Of a stretch of DNA of 64,000 nt, positions 48,560 through 59,529 are shown one piece after another (the first letter of the stretch is position 1; the number at the start of each line of letters is the position of its first letter). The notes beneath the pieces were generated by a model, which saw only the letters and a list, made by a program, of their open reading frames with translations, ran no database searches and was not told the origin of the DNA. Source of the stretch: Rhizophagus irregularis. Taxonomy: Eukaryota; Glomeromycota; Glomeromycetes; Glomerales; Glomeraceae. Position numbers and translations under genes: made by a program. Where the stretch lies: positions 1,550,001 through 1,614,000 of the forward strand of contig NC_089432.1 in the NCBI RefSeq assembly GCF_026210795.1, written 5' to 3'.

Positions 48560-49125
48560 CTTGATTCCTATTTACAAAGCCCATAGTGAGAAAAGACTCG
48601 CTCTTGCACTATACATACATACACAACTTCTAGCATATACATACCTTAAATTTTTGCGGGAAAGTTGGCTGAACTTCCACATATCCCTACATGCTTTATA
48701 TCTTGCTGAGAAAAGATAGGGAGATAAAAATAGTGATTAGTATTGTTGTATGATGCCAAGAGTCCCTTGAAAGCACATGCAAATGGAATCTTCATACCTT
48801 TTCACATGGGGATCTACCGGAGAGACGCAAAGGTAGTTAGTTCTTGTAGATCTCGAAATTCCAAAGTCCTCAGCCTTTCATAACATATGTTTTTGCCGTC
48901 AGTATTTACTTTTAGAGTTGGTCCTGTGTTGCAACTAGACCTCCTTTCACATTTTCTCACATTTGTTCGGGAAAAAAATATAGGTACTGGTTAGTATTTT
49001 TTCTTTTTCGAATATATATGCAAAAATTAATATGTCGCACAAGACCTGACTGATGATCCACTTATTTTTCTGTCGCACAGGAGCGGCCCAGCAAATTCTT
49101 CCGAGCTGATGATCACCGCTCCGGA
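48560..49125. other. Intergenic
   Basis: No gene, repeat or RNA supported. Confidence 0.4.
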
Positions 49126-49341
49126 CTAGTTGGATCGAACTCCCAGATATTCACTCAGCTCGGGATAATCGAACACGCCTACAATCCTATCCTGTCTTTT
49201 ATTCTTGACAGTGATAAAGCTGGTTGCCCTATCATATGTGTGCTCATATTTGGCTGGATTGCATAGGGGCAAATATTGTGTGGGATTAGTAGTAAACTTA
49301 CCCATTGTCTTGCGCCTGTTATTTCTTGATTTTTTAGCCAT
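49126..49341 (-). CDS. Small basic hypothetical protein (71 aa)
   Basis: ATG at 49341-49339, stop at 49128-49126. The N terminus is very basic (MAKKSRNNRRKTMGK) and the rest has aromatic residues and a YPELSEYLG end. No family recognised. It lies upstream of no obvious partner; the nearest gene is the recombinase-like relic ending at 49583 on the same strand. Base composition is higher in G+C than the flanks, as for coding DNA here. Confidence 0.4.
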   Translation of the reverse strand: MAKKSRNNRRKTMGKFTTNPTQYLPLCNPAKYEHTYDRATSFITVKNKRQDRIVGVFDYPELSEYLGVRSN

Positions 49342-49582
49342 GCATGATAATTTATCCAATTCAATTAATCTATTCTTTTTCCGAACGAATATGAAAAATA
49401 AGGGACATTTTGTCTATATTACTTAACATTTTTTTCAAAATCTTCCAAGCTGAAGATTACCACTCAGGGTTGATGATTATTGTAGGATCGGACTAAAAAA
49501 ATCCTGCCTCATTTTGGCAGGATCTCGAATAATATATTAATCACATAATTTTAGAAACCAGCTAACATTGAATCAATTTCTG
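49342..49582. other. Short intergenic spacer
   Basis: Contains a GATCCTGCCTCATTTTGGCAGGATC-like hairpin near 49500-49526; otherwise nothing is seen. Confidence 0.35.
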
Positions 49583-50792
49583 CTATCTTTTAGGCTGAGG
49601 TACCAGGCTTGGTGTATTTTCAGAATCAGATATGGGCTCCTTCGATTCTGGATCACCTAAAGCGTAATTTTTCCCCGCATCAAGACGGTTAATTTTATGT
49701 CTTAATGCGATTTCTGAAAGATTGTTGAGATGTTGAGGGGTTGGATTTGGACCGGCATGAACCATCGAGGCGTGTTTAGCTCCTATTTTTCTTAGAAGCT
49801 CAGGGGTAATCTCATCTTTGTCCTGATTAGTTTTTAAACTCTTTATGAATTTGGCAAATGGCACATTATTACACTTTCCAGTTTCAGTATAAACTGGATC
49901 ATGCAACTTCCCAGCCTTAATAGCGTCTTGAATCCAGGTAAGTAATTCCCTAGCACGTTCTGGATCCTTTTCCATAAAGAGTAAGCGCATAGGCATCAGT
50001 TTATCTCTCTGTTTGCGACATCTAGTGCAATACCAAGAATAACCAGCTTTATACCACGCTGGTAGATCTTCGGAATCTGGTTTGTAATTAATAATCTGGA
50101 GAGATGATACTTCAGCAGGCCTCATGCTCAGCATCACTATCACATTTGCGAGATCCTGCATAGAGGGAATTTTAGAAGTATCGATATTCTGGAGTCTCCT
50201 AAGTACTTTTTCAAAGGTAAAATATTCTGGGATTCTACCTTGATTAGCCAAGCGCTTCTCAATCCGCTCTTGCTGGATTTTGTTGGAAGCTGTCAGTAGT
50301 AGTCTTTGAATCTTTGGCATAGCAATCAATAAATTCACGATCGGCCCCGTACTCTGCTAAATACTTACGAAATCGTGATTGGTTTGAGCTAGAAGCAACC
50401 ATTTCCTTATCATCAATTACTCCATCCTTATTTCCTTTTAGTCCCAAAGATAAAGTATTAATGAAAATATCCCACTTATCTTCACGCTTTTAGCGACTTC
50501 TTGGACCCTTTTCCTGACAGAATATATCTTATTTCTCTGATCTGGCACGAGAGCCCCTATCTGCTCTTTGCTAAATGCACTTCTTTTTTCAGTACCTCTC
50601 GCAAGGGTTTTCTTAACGTACTTACGGGCCTTCCAATCAGGAAGTAAAGCATCCAGTTCGGGAGCATATTTGCTTAATTGTTCTAGGGTGAAGTCGGCTG
50701 TCAAATTATGCTTTTCTAGGAACTGCTTTAAAACCAATACAAAGTTATTAGCTTTAGGTTTTCAGATCTTTGGGGTAGCCATTTTGGTAGCC
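49583..50792 (-). pseudogene. Tyrosine-recombinase-like (Crypton-like) relic
   Basis: From 50792: MATKMATPKI and a TGA, then an open frame with FLEKHNLTADFTLEQLSKYA.. and GTEKRSAFSKEQIGALVPDQ. After a frameshift near 50490: DKWDIFINTLSLGLKGNKDG... After another near 50275: the last 200 residues to the stop at 49583. The last part has features of tyrosine recombinases: an Arg in MLSMRPAEVSSLQI (box I-like), a Cys pair WYCTRCRKQ, ELLRKIGAKHASMVHAG and LSEIALRHKIN (box II-like), and a Tyr in KNYALGD. Cryptons are fungal DNA transposons with this enzyme. The placing rests on motif order, not on a search. Dead as read. Confidence 0.5.
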
Positions 50793-51772
50793 ATGTCAAT
50801 AATAAGTAGATTAGTAGAATTTTTTTGGTATATGTACATTAAGAAAATCAAATCTTTAAAATAAAAAATAATTCACATTGTTACCAAAGGTAACCATGTG
50901 CCATATTTTTGAATATTTATCAGATCTATAATAAAAAATGAAGGGAAGTTTGACGTATATTAATCTTAATAATTTTTCCAAAAAGAAGTACTATGATCCT
51001 TGGTGGAAATACAGCTAATTCATAGGACTCCAAGAAGATCCCTTCTAATTTACCATCTTGGTTTGCCAATATATTAAAAAAGATGGGTCTATCTGCAGGA
51101 AAGATACTTGCGTGAGGCCGGGTGTGTCAGACACTATAAGTCTTCACCAAAAAAAATGTGCGCATTCTGTCATAGCCTGACCTATTCTAAGACTGACTTT
51201 TATACAATGCATGCCAGACCTGTTTATAAGAAAACTGGCTAGAAAGGCATGAAAAAAAATAAAGATGATTTAGCGCTTATTAATTGATTGTAACTATATC
51301 AAAAAGTTCTTGAATCGATTCTGGAAAAATAATATCATTATCTGTTTTTAGCCTATATCACAGGTCAAATGATGGTATATCTGTGAAGAATCATAAACCC
51401 GATTCTTCACTGATTCTTTATAGATTGTACTACTATAATAATCTGATGATCATTTCCAATTTTTTGCCTATTAATGTTTAGATTCTGGACAACATCGGTA
51501 AACTATTCTTTATAAATATCATTTTTAATTAGTGAAGAATCAGTTTACCAATCGGGTAAATATTATATAAATATCAAACCCGATAGTATCCTCTTTTATA
51601 CATGATTTTCATTCAATATTTACAGTATTATTTATTTCAATTTACCAATATTAATACCAAAAATTGTTAATATAAAATATTATTATTATTTATTATATAC
51701 AAGCCATTATAACAAGCAATATTAAGCTATACAAACAATAATATAATACAATACTATTCTTGTCCCATCTAT
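50793..51772. other. Intergenic
   Basis: No gene supported. At 51370-51410 and 51540-51570 the words GAAGAATC and ACCCGATT recur. The rest is unremarkable. Confidence 0.4.
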
Positions 51773-52680
51773 TTACTCATTTTCGATATTTTCCTTCTCG
51801 CCAGAACCAATCATTGATTGATGATCATCATTGTTATTATATGATCGAGAGATTGTCCATTCCGGAGCATCTTCAGGTGGCTTAAAATTATCGCACCATT
51901 TTTTATCTTCATACCAACGGCGATGAAAAACTTTTACATGGCTTATTGCCAACGCTATCAGATAGACAAAGTAATTCACGAACCTATTGAATAAAAAAAA
52001 ATCAATAATCAGTATCGATAAAATGATGAATTACGCAAACTCGAAGCAAATAAGCAATTTACTTATACGACCCGACCTCCAGGGTTTGTCATAAACATGA
52101 AGAATATGTTTATCTGTTGTTTTTTTATTTTTTGGTCAGATATTCATATTGACTTCTTTTTGGGCAAGTTCATCGTCAGTTTCAGACACTTCATTGCTAT
52201 GGAATTCGCTTTCATTCATCAATAATTCACAATCGTCATTGAATTTGTCCTAAGATAAAGATGATGGTTTAAGCTTGCTAAGTAAATTATCTTTGGCATT
52301 AAACATGTAGATCAAACCTTTCTAGCGTCTTTCCTTTTTCTATCTGAAGTAAATGAATCGATTAGTGACAAGTTTTAACTTGCTAGACTAGTTTACCAAA
52401 GTACTTACATCGCCTCTACGAGAATTGATTCCTTTTCTTATTTTTCTGACTTTGCTTTTTCTGGATCAAGATTAATCCTCCAATTTTCATGATGGTGACG
52501 ATGCAATTGTTGCAAAACCCATTTCAGTTCCGTGTCTTTGTATTGAAATCTTCCCTTCATAGCTTTATCAATCTCTTTCATTATATTTTTTGCAACATGT
52601 CGGGCAATATCAATCCATTTTTTAGTATGGTCCAGTTGCAACGTGTTATCAAGACCACTCAAGATCTGCACTACTTCATC
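51773..52680 (-). pseudogene. Decayed gene of unknown family
   Basis: Fragments read in order on the minus strand: 52680-52409 starts after an acceptor and encodes DEVVQILSGLDNTLQLDH.., KWVLQQLHRHHHENWRINL and, after a shift in an A5 run, KVRKIRKGINSRRGD, then a GTAAGT donor. A short exon at 52343-52318 follows. Then 52250-52147 encodes DDCELLMNESEFHSNEVSE with a stop at 52147. A piece at about 52110-52070 reads HVYDKPWRSGRISK. Last, 51991-51773 ends APEWTISRSYNNN... The order VYDKPWRS..RW..APEW recurs, as I recall, in Rhizophagus hypothetical proteins of unknown role. Breaks make a working protein unlikely. Confidence 0.4.
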
Positions 52681-53178
52681 CTTAATTCAAAAAAAGGTTA
52701 GTAATATTTAAGAAAAAAAAGAAATAGTAATTATAGTAAAAAATAACTTACATGAAAATTCTTACACAGGTAAAATAATGATTAATCAGGTACCATCCTA
52801 ATTGGTATATATTTTTCCAATCAGATTAAATAGTTATCAATTGGATAAAGTTTCAAATCAGATATCAATCAGGATATAATCTGATTTATAAAATATAATT
52901 CAATAGGTATACCGATTAGTTTCAATTTATTAAATAGTAATATAATAAAATATTTATAGTAATTATATTAAAAATAAGACTATTTCTATTTATTGGCTAA
53001 TTTTTTCGATTTTATTAATTTAATTAATCAATAAAAATTTGACTTTATTAAATCACACTACATAATGTTTTGATACAAAGATGTTATAATACATAAGGAA
53101 AGAACAAAAAAAAAATGCAATAAGGAAGAATAAAGTGAAAGATCAAGGGAGAATAAAGGGAAGAAAATAACGAAAAAT
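52681..53178. other. Intergenic
   Basis: No gene seen; A+T rich with AATCAGATT-type words. Confidence 0.4.
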
Positions 53179-53460
53179 GATAATAAAAGCGAAATACAAT
53201 AAAAGGTGATGATGAAAAATGAAATATAATGAAAGTTGATGATAAAAAGCAAAATACAACGAAAGGTGATGATGAAAAGCAAAATAAAATGAAAGTTGAT
53301 GACAAAAAACAAAATGCAACAAAAATTAGTTATTAAGAATGAAATATAACGAAAAGTGATGATGAAAAATGTGAAAATTGAGGATGAAAAGTGAAATACA
53401 ATGAAAGGTGATGATGAAAAGCGAAATGTAATGAAATTTGATGATAAAAAATAAAAGATG
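53179..53460. repeat. 30-bp minisatellite, about nine copies
   Basis: Units of about 30 bp begin GATGATGAAAA or GATGATAAAAA, followed by GCGAAATACAATGAAAGGT-type sequence. Copies vary by substitutions and one or two are short. On the minus strand the unit gives ten-residue Phe/Ser/His/Tyr repeats in long low-complexity frames (53058-53771), which I treat as artefacts. The purine-rich composition continues to about 53890. Confidence 0.8.
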
Positions 53461-54055
53461 ACAAAAAAGAGATAGATAAACAATAAAGGGTGAAGGGAAA
53501 TGAAAATGAATAAAAAAAAGTAATAAAATAAATGAAAAGGAATAAAGAAAATAACAGGTAAATGAAAAGAAACAAAGGAAAACGAAAATAAACAAAAAAA
53601 AAAAAATAATGAAACAAAGGGACACGAAAATAAATAAAAGGAAAAAATAAGTGAAAAAATAAAGGAAGAACCGAAATATCCACCCATAAAAAAAGAAAAA
53701 AAAGAACTGGTTAATATTGTCTTAAAGCAGTTAGCAAATAAATCTAAAATAACTGAATGAAAAAGACTCACCTTGAATTTCTGCTGAAATGAAAACTGAA
53801 AACAGTTGCACCTAAAAAAGAAAAGAACGAGTTACAAAAGAAAGGAAAATAGAAGTGAAAAAAAAAAGAAAAAAAAAAGAAGAAAAGACTTACCTATTTG
53901 AATTCCAAAGCTAAATTACAAAAAATTTCACATTTAAATTCCGATTATTTAAAATAGTAATTCTTACATTATTATTTTTCAATAAATAAAAAGATTCAAA
54001 TAATTTTTTTTATTGTTCGATTAATTAATAATTAATAAAGTGTGATTATAAAAAA
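53461..54055. other. Purine-rich intergenic sequence
   Basis: AAATGAAAA/GAAAATAAA-like low-complexity sequence continues from the minisatellite, then A+T-rich sequence. No gene. Confidence 0.5.
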
Positions 54056-55950
54056 TTATAAATGAAAATGCCTGTTAATTGGAATTACAGCCATAAATGT
54101 AACAGGATTCCTTTGACTTACTATAAATTTACTAGGTATAAATCGGCTATAAATATGATGAATTGGTATAATACTATCCCTGCCAATTTCATAAAACCTA
54201 TTTTTCCAAAGCTCTATATTACAAATATTAATATCATTTTCAATCTGACAATAAAACCTTTTTTGATAGTTAGGTGCTGGTAAATACCATTTAACAAAGG
54301 CTAATTTATGGGTTTGTTTACTACTTGGAAGATTGACTTCATGTTCAAGGTAATACTGCACTTGTCCAGAAAACACATCAGCTACATTATTATCTTGAAC
54401 AAATTTTGCAAGAATAAATGAATTCTTATAAAAACGAGGCGTATTTGCTGATCCAAAAATTTCAGCACCAATTCAGATACATCCATACTGATTAATGATT
54501 GGCCGAACAACAATTGGATGTCTGGATTGTAATCTGCTTTCTATTGAATCAGCTATAGTAACAAATTTTAAATTATACACATTATTGTAATAATCTACCA
54601 AAAGTTTATATATATTATTTGGCAGAATCACATCTTGTTTTCTTGGTGTCATTATCTCTCTGGGAAACTGTTCACTACCAGTTATTGTATCTTCAACTTC
54701 AAGGCTATAAATTAATCTAAATCGGTACAATTCATCCCATTCAAAATTATCATATGCTAATAAACTTCCTGTTGTTAGCCAGGATTTTACCAATTTTAAT
54801 CCTTCAACTAATTTTGAATTATTTAATTGATTGGATATTAGGTCATCCAATCACCAATTTTGCATAATAATCCTCAATAATTCTGGTTCAATTTGGCGGT
54901 AAGAATTTGGAAATGATCCTTAATAATAAAATGAAATTAGTATATATTTAATCAATATGACCCAGTCACCAGTTCTTAATTATTTACCTAATAGTCCATT
55001 CATTCGTTCAAATGAATAACACCAAAATGAATATAAAGGATTATAGTCCTAACAGCATTCTGAAATGTAAAGGGAAAGATGAATATTTGGTGTAATCATT
55101 TCTGGTCTATAAATATTTTCGATTAACTGAGCAACCTTTAATAATCAGTTATGTGCTTCAGTTAATTTGCTTTCGTCAATAATGCGTAAAACCAGCAAGT
55201 AATATGCCCTAACAAAATTAGCCAAAATCTTCTGATCAGGATCGTTTAACAAATCCCACATCAATGGAGTCGCATAAATTAATATAAATGACCTCCATTG
55301 ATCGGCTATAAATCCAGAGAATCCCTCTCCAGTTGATATTTTAGAAGGAATTCTTTCTAAATCAGCTGGGATTTTAATTTGTTTTGCACGAGATTCCATT
55401 ATTTCTAGGTGAGATTTAGTAAGTTTCCCACTATCAATCCATATTTTTTTAACGATCCAGTGGGAAATTCCCAGAAATAAGCAGTACATCGGATTTACGA
55501 TCAGATGCCTGATCAGATTATGATAGGTAATCTAAGCATTTCAGACCACCTTACATGGGTAGCCCTGACGTGCTGTTTCCTATCTTTTTTGGTTAGTTTA
55601 TATTTCCAGAGGATGGCATTATGCCGATGCTCTTCTGGATCTCGCATTTTAAACCAATTGGGCATATCTTCAAATCCTGCACGCTTGTAACATCTGTGGC
55701 AACCAGCTAATGCTGATATATGGCCACATAACTTTTTTGCAGCTGGAATGTCATTGCTGCAACAAATTACAGCCAATCGAATTCTCTTTCCTGCTGGATT
55801 TATCTCTGTTTCTGGCAAATCAACTCCATCCCACAATTCCAATAATTCATTAACAATTGGCTGTAAATAATTGTTAATTTGATGTAATTTGACTTCATGG
55901 GGCCCTGGTAGTAATCCCAGAATAAAGATGCATGTCGTAAATAAAGAATT
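54056..55950 (-). pseudogene. En/Spm (CACTA, tnp2)-like transposase, many stops
   Basis: Pieces on the minus strand, in order: 55950-55513 (LLPGPHEVKLHQINNYLQPI.., RLAVICCSNDIPAAKKLCGH, CHRCYKRAGFEDMPNW, THVRWSEMLRLP), a one-base shift near 55525, then NPMYCLFLGISHWIVKKIW.. through 55145. Next come two in-frame stops (TGA at about 55148, TAG near 55051) with HLSLYISECC and FWCYSFERMNGLLG, an intron, then 54920-54473 and 54470-54056, each ended or joined by a TGA. The PMHCLFLGI-like and SFERMNG-like motifs are typical of En/Spm-type (tnp2) transposases. Most stops can be explained by C-to-T changes in CGA codons. The 5' end is cut off at about 55950, where the next element begins. Confidence 0.7.
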
Positions 55951-56208
55951 TTGACATGTCGAAAATGTCAAAAAAAAATAAACAATTCGTCAATGCAAAT
56001 CAAAATGGTAAAAAGCCGAAATAAATTCGTCAAGTTGAAATTGGCAAAATTGTCGAAATAATGATTGGCTGCAGATCAACATTTTTTTGTGATGTAATGA
56101 TGTGGCTGGCAAAATTGAATATAAATAAACACGTCATAAAATCAAAAAAAAAAATATTTTTCTTCTTGATTTCACACGAAATATTATCAAATATTTTTTT
56201 GTTTGAAT

Positions 56209-58579
56209 ATGTCGAAAACACCTTCTGCTATTCTCAATTCAAAGATTTGTGGAAAAAAAGCTTTTTTACCAGACGATATTATTGAAAATTCAGTTTTAAC
56301 AGTGCTTTCACATATTTGGACAGTAACAAATAAAAAAATTGATTCGTGTGTTTTCGAACAAGATAAAGTGAGAATAATATTTAAGAAGAATGAAGATCGC
56401 ACGTATATTTGACTTACAAGAGTTGTCATCAAGTTTTACGTTCATCAATAAGGTATAAGATTTCCTCGTTTTTGGACAACTTTGTCCACTTTTTTTCATT
56501 TTGGATAATTTTGTCCACTTTTTTATTAGGTTTGGACAATTTTGTCCACTTTTTATCGGGTTTGGTCACTTTTTACGGGTTTGGACAATTTTGTCCAATT
56601 TTTTTCATTTTTGGTCATTCATTTCTGTCCACTTTTTTTCATTTCCGGACAATTTTGTCCACTTTTTTGTCATGTTTGGTCACTTTTCTATGGGTTTGGA
56701 CAATTTTGTCCACTTTTTTTCGTTCTTGGTCATTCATCTCTGTTCGCTTTTTTTTCATTTCTTGACAACTTTGTCCACTTTTTTATTGGGTTTGATCACT
56801 TTTTTACAGGTTTGGACAATTTTGTCCACTTTTTTTCGTTGTTGGACATTCATCTCTGTCCACTTTTTTTTTCATTTCTGGACAACTTTGTCCACTTTTT
56901 TTTTATTTTTGGACAATTTTGTCCATTTTTTCCTTGGTATTAGAACAATTACATTTTTTCTGAATAAAATATTTTATTTTTTTAGGATAGTTTGACTGAA
57001 CTCGAGAATTACAAGAATCTATATGAATTATACAAAAGTAAATATGATTCAGTATTGAATAATAATGCTAAATTACAGGTAAATATAAATTATAAGAATG
57101 ATGTTTGGTTTTTAATTTATAAAATTTATATCTTACTTTTTTTATTATTTAATTTCTGATAATAGAACGAATTGCAAAAGTACTTTAATCTTGAATTAGT
57201 AACGCCAGAAAATACGCGTCCAGTTAGTGTTGGTACAGCTGATACTATAATTTCAGATATGGATAAACCATTAAAACAATTGTTACAGTATTCAACACCT
57301 GAACATTTACCTGAATCCACAACATCAACTCCCTACTCAACATTATATCACGAAATTAATGACTCAGAACTTGCCCGTGCTCTGAACTGTGATTTAGCTT
57401 TAAATCACCTCACAACTCTTGATATACCATCAAAAATTTGGTCAAATCTAAATAATCGTTGCATTGAAAAATTTGGCAGCCAAAATTGCATAAAAAATAA
57501 CGCTACCATTTCAAATATAACATGGGCCAAAACAACATTGTCAGGTTACCGCAACTGGAACATGATGCGAAATTATTATGATGATATTGATAAGTGGATA
57601 GTAAAAATTAATAACTTCTGTAAGTAAAATTTATCAAATAAAATTGTTCTTGATTACAAAATCTTATAATTATTCACATCTAAATTTTATAGGTTTTGTT
57701 GAAGATGAGGTTAATGATTCTCAGCCTATAAGTGAAGAATCAAGTAATCATGAAAGTACCAAATTAAAATCACCTTCGCAAGCACTACTAGCAAGTACCA
57801 AATTGAATCCACCTTCACAATCGCCACTAGCAGCTGATGAAAGTACCGAAGCTAATAAAAGTACCGAATTAAATCCACCTTCACAATCGCCACTGGCAGC
57901 TGATGAAAGTACCGAATCTAATGAAAGTACCAGATTGAATCTACCTCTATCAACAAAAGTACCAACAAAAAAGCTACCAGCAAAATCACAAGTAAAATCA
58001 CCTACATTAAAGTCAGTAGAAAAAGTACCAAATGTGGAAGTGGCAGTAGTAGTAGAATCACCAACTTTCGAGCCATTAATCTCAGAAGTAGCAGATAAAT
58101 CTCGAGTAATACATACATCAATATCAAAGGTATTAACAAAAAAATGTAAGTATGAGTGTGTTGAAGTTTCAGTTTCTTCAGAAGAGGATAGTGAAAGTGA
58201 TCATGATGATAATGATGATGATAAAGCTATTGTAAATGAAGAGTTAAATTCTACTCAGATGCTTTTGTTTATTAAGGAAAGGAAACTATGTGAAATTTTG
58301 CTGGCAAATGATGAACATTTCGTTGCCTCAGAAAAATCAAAAACTACTGAAATATTTACTGCATTGGCTGAGTTATCAAAATTTGAAACAATTAAAGTAG
58401 TTGACAAGGAATCTGCTACTAAGAGGATAAATCAATGGAGGAATCAGGAAACGTATTGTGAAAAGCTGCTAATTGCGGCTGAATCTTTTAACTTATTGCA
58501 TTTGGCGTCGTTGGTCCAAATTTATGATGATCTTACAAAGCTCAGTTCAGAATTAGAAGTTAAAAATGTAAAATCTTAG
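56209..58579 (+). pseudogene. Accessory gene of the hAT element, unknown function
   Basis: Exons: 56209-56452, 56986-57078, 57166-57619, 57693-58579. The summed length is 1678 bases, one more than a multiple of three. A single extra T near 56410 explains it: reading ATTGAC instead of ATTTGAC there gives YIDLQELSSSFTFINK up to the donor. The N terminus begins MSKTPSAILNSKICGKKAF. Exon 2 is a charged helix (DSLTELENYKNLYELYKS). Exon 3 has LARALNCDLALNHLTTLDIP and GYRNWNMMRNYYDDIDKW. Exon 4 is a Ser/Thr/Pro/Glu-rich linker with repeated [14 protein letters not shown] words, then an acidic run and a helical C-terminal part. A TAG at 58577-58579 (possibly former CAG) is followed in frame by 62 more residues (58592-58780). 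Intron 1 (533 bp) carries a motif array. No family is recognised; by position it may help transposition. Confidence 0.6.
56470..56935 (+). repeat. Array 1 of TTGGACAATTTTGTCCAC, about ten copies
   Basis: Within intron 1 of the accessory gene, the motif TTGGACAATTTTGTCCAC or a one/two-base variant occurs about every 30-60 bp, for example at about 56473, 56502, 56531, 56579, 56647, 56696, 56761, 56812, 56878 and 56908. Each copy is an interrupted palindrome (GGACAA..TTGTCC). Long open frames in this stretch are the repeat translated. Confidence 0.85.
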
Positions 58580-58780
58580 GTTATTTTATTCATGCGATCT
58601 ATACTTAAAATTGGCAGAAAAGCCAAACAAAGAAATAGGCTGGGTTGTGATAGGTTACGTAGGTTATTTAATGAAGGAATAACAGCTGCGCAACTTGCGC
58701 AAGCAGGTTGTCGCAAATGTGATTTTTTTGTTACAAAAGAAAATTACGAAATATTTTTATCACAAATTCCTTCTTTATAA
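58580..58780 (+). CDS. In-frame tail after the stop of the accessory gene
   Basis: After the TAG at 58577-58579 the same frame stays open to 58780. It encodes a basic segment (ILKIGRKAKQRNRLGCDRLR) and a compact end with LFNEGITAAQLAQAGCRKCD. This looks like the original C terminus, now behind a stop, or a separate small ORF starting at the ATG of 58592. Confidence 0.45.
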   Translation, partial: VILFMRSILKIGRKAKQRNRLGCDRLRRLFNEGITAAQLAQAGCRKCDFFVTKENYEIFLSQIPSL

Positions 58781-59529
58781 ACTCACTAATCAATTACTTC
58801 GAGCATGTCAGTTGAACGTATATCAGAAATCATTGAGCCAAAACAAAAGTGAGTATAATTATTTTAAAGCATAATTAAATTATAAAATGTAAATGTAAAG
58901 TTATATGCATTAGAATATAAAATGCAAATTGCAATATTTTTTTTATAGCAATTAAAAAATAGTTTTATTTTGACAAATTTATCCAATAATATATATTATA
59001 TGTACGCTATAACTTAGTAATTTTATTCAGAAAGTGGACAAAATTGTCCAAAAAGACATTATGCTACTGATAAATTAAGTAATTTTATAATAAGATCAAT
59101 TTTATAATAGGCGACACGTTTAGGATTAGTAGTACAAAACGCATAATAATTAGAGTGGACAAATTTGTCCAAAAAGCAATTATACTATAATAAGATCGCG
59201 TTTAGGATTAGTAGTATAAAACGCATAATAATTAGAGTGGTCAAAATTGTCCAAAAAACCATTATGCTATAATAAGATCAATTTTATAGCATTTAGGATT
59301 AGTAGTACAAAACGCATAATAATTAGAGTGGTCAAAATTGTCCAAAAAGCCATTATGCTATAATAAGATCAATTTTATAGCATTTAGGATTAGTAGTACA
59401 AAACGCGTAATTAATAAGAGTGGACAAAATTGTCCAAAAAAAAGTTTTTGAAAACGCGCAAACTCTTTTTAATTTCTTTAATTTTTTCATTTCAGATATA
59501 TATATTTTTTTCTTCTAGTCTCACACAAA
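58781..59529. other. Spacer between the two genes of the element
   Basis: An ATG at 58806 opens a 13-codon frame ending at a GTGAGT donor-like site (58850), which might be a short first exon. The rest holds the second motif array (59031-59436) and an acceptor-like TTCTTCTAG just before the transposase ATG at 59530. Confidence 0.4.
59031..59436 (-). repeat. Array 2 of the GGACAA..TTGTCC motif, five copies
   Basis: GTGGACAAAATTGTCCAAAAAG-type copies (some GTGGTCAA..) lie with the GTCC at about 59046, 59167, 59249, 59340 and 59432. They sit in repeat units of about 82-121 bp that also share TTTAGGATTAGTAGTACAAAACGC. Orientation is opposite to arrays 1 and 3. It is directly upstream of the transposase start, where regulatory sites would be. 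Confidence 0.85.

Noticed and set aside
51276-51340. Minus-strand coding-like tail PESIQELFDIVTIN
   Set aside because: No exon upstream in phase; too short to support.
53058-53771. 237-codon Phe/Ser-rich frame that looks like a multi-pass membrane protein
   Set aside because: Hydrophobicity is due to the purine-rich minisatellite on the other strand; there is no non-repetitive coding part.
56409-56995. Three overlapping Phe/His/Val-rich frames
   Set aside because: They are translations of the GGACAATTTTGTCC array in three frames.
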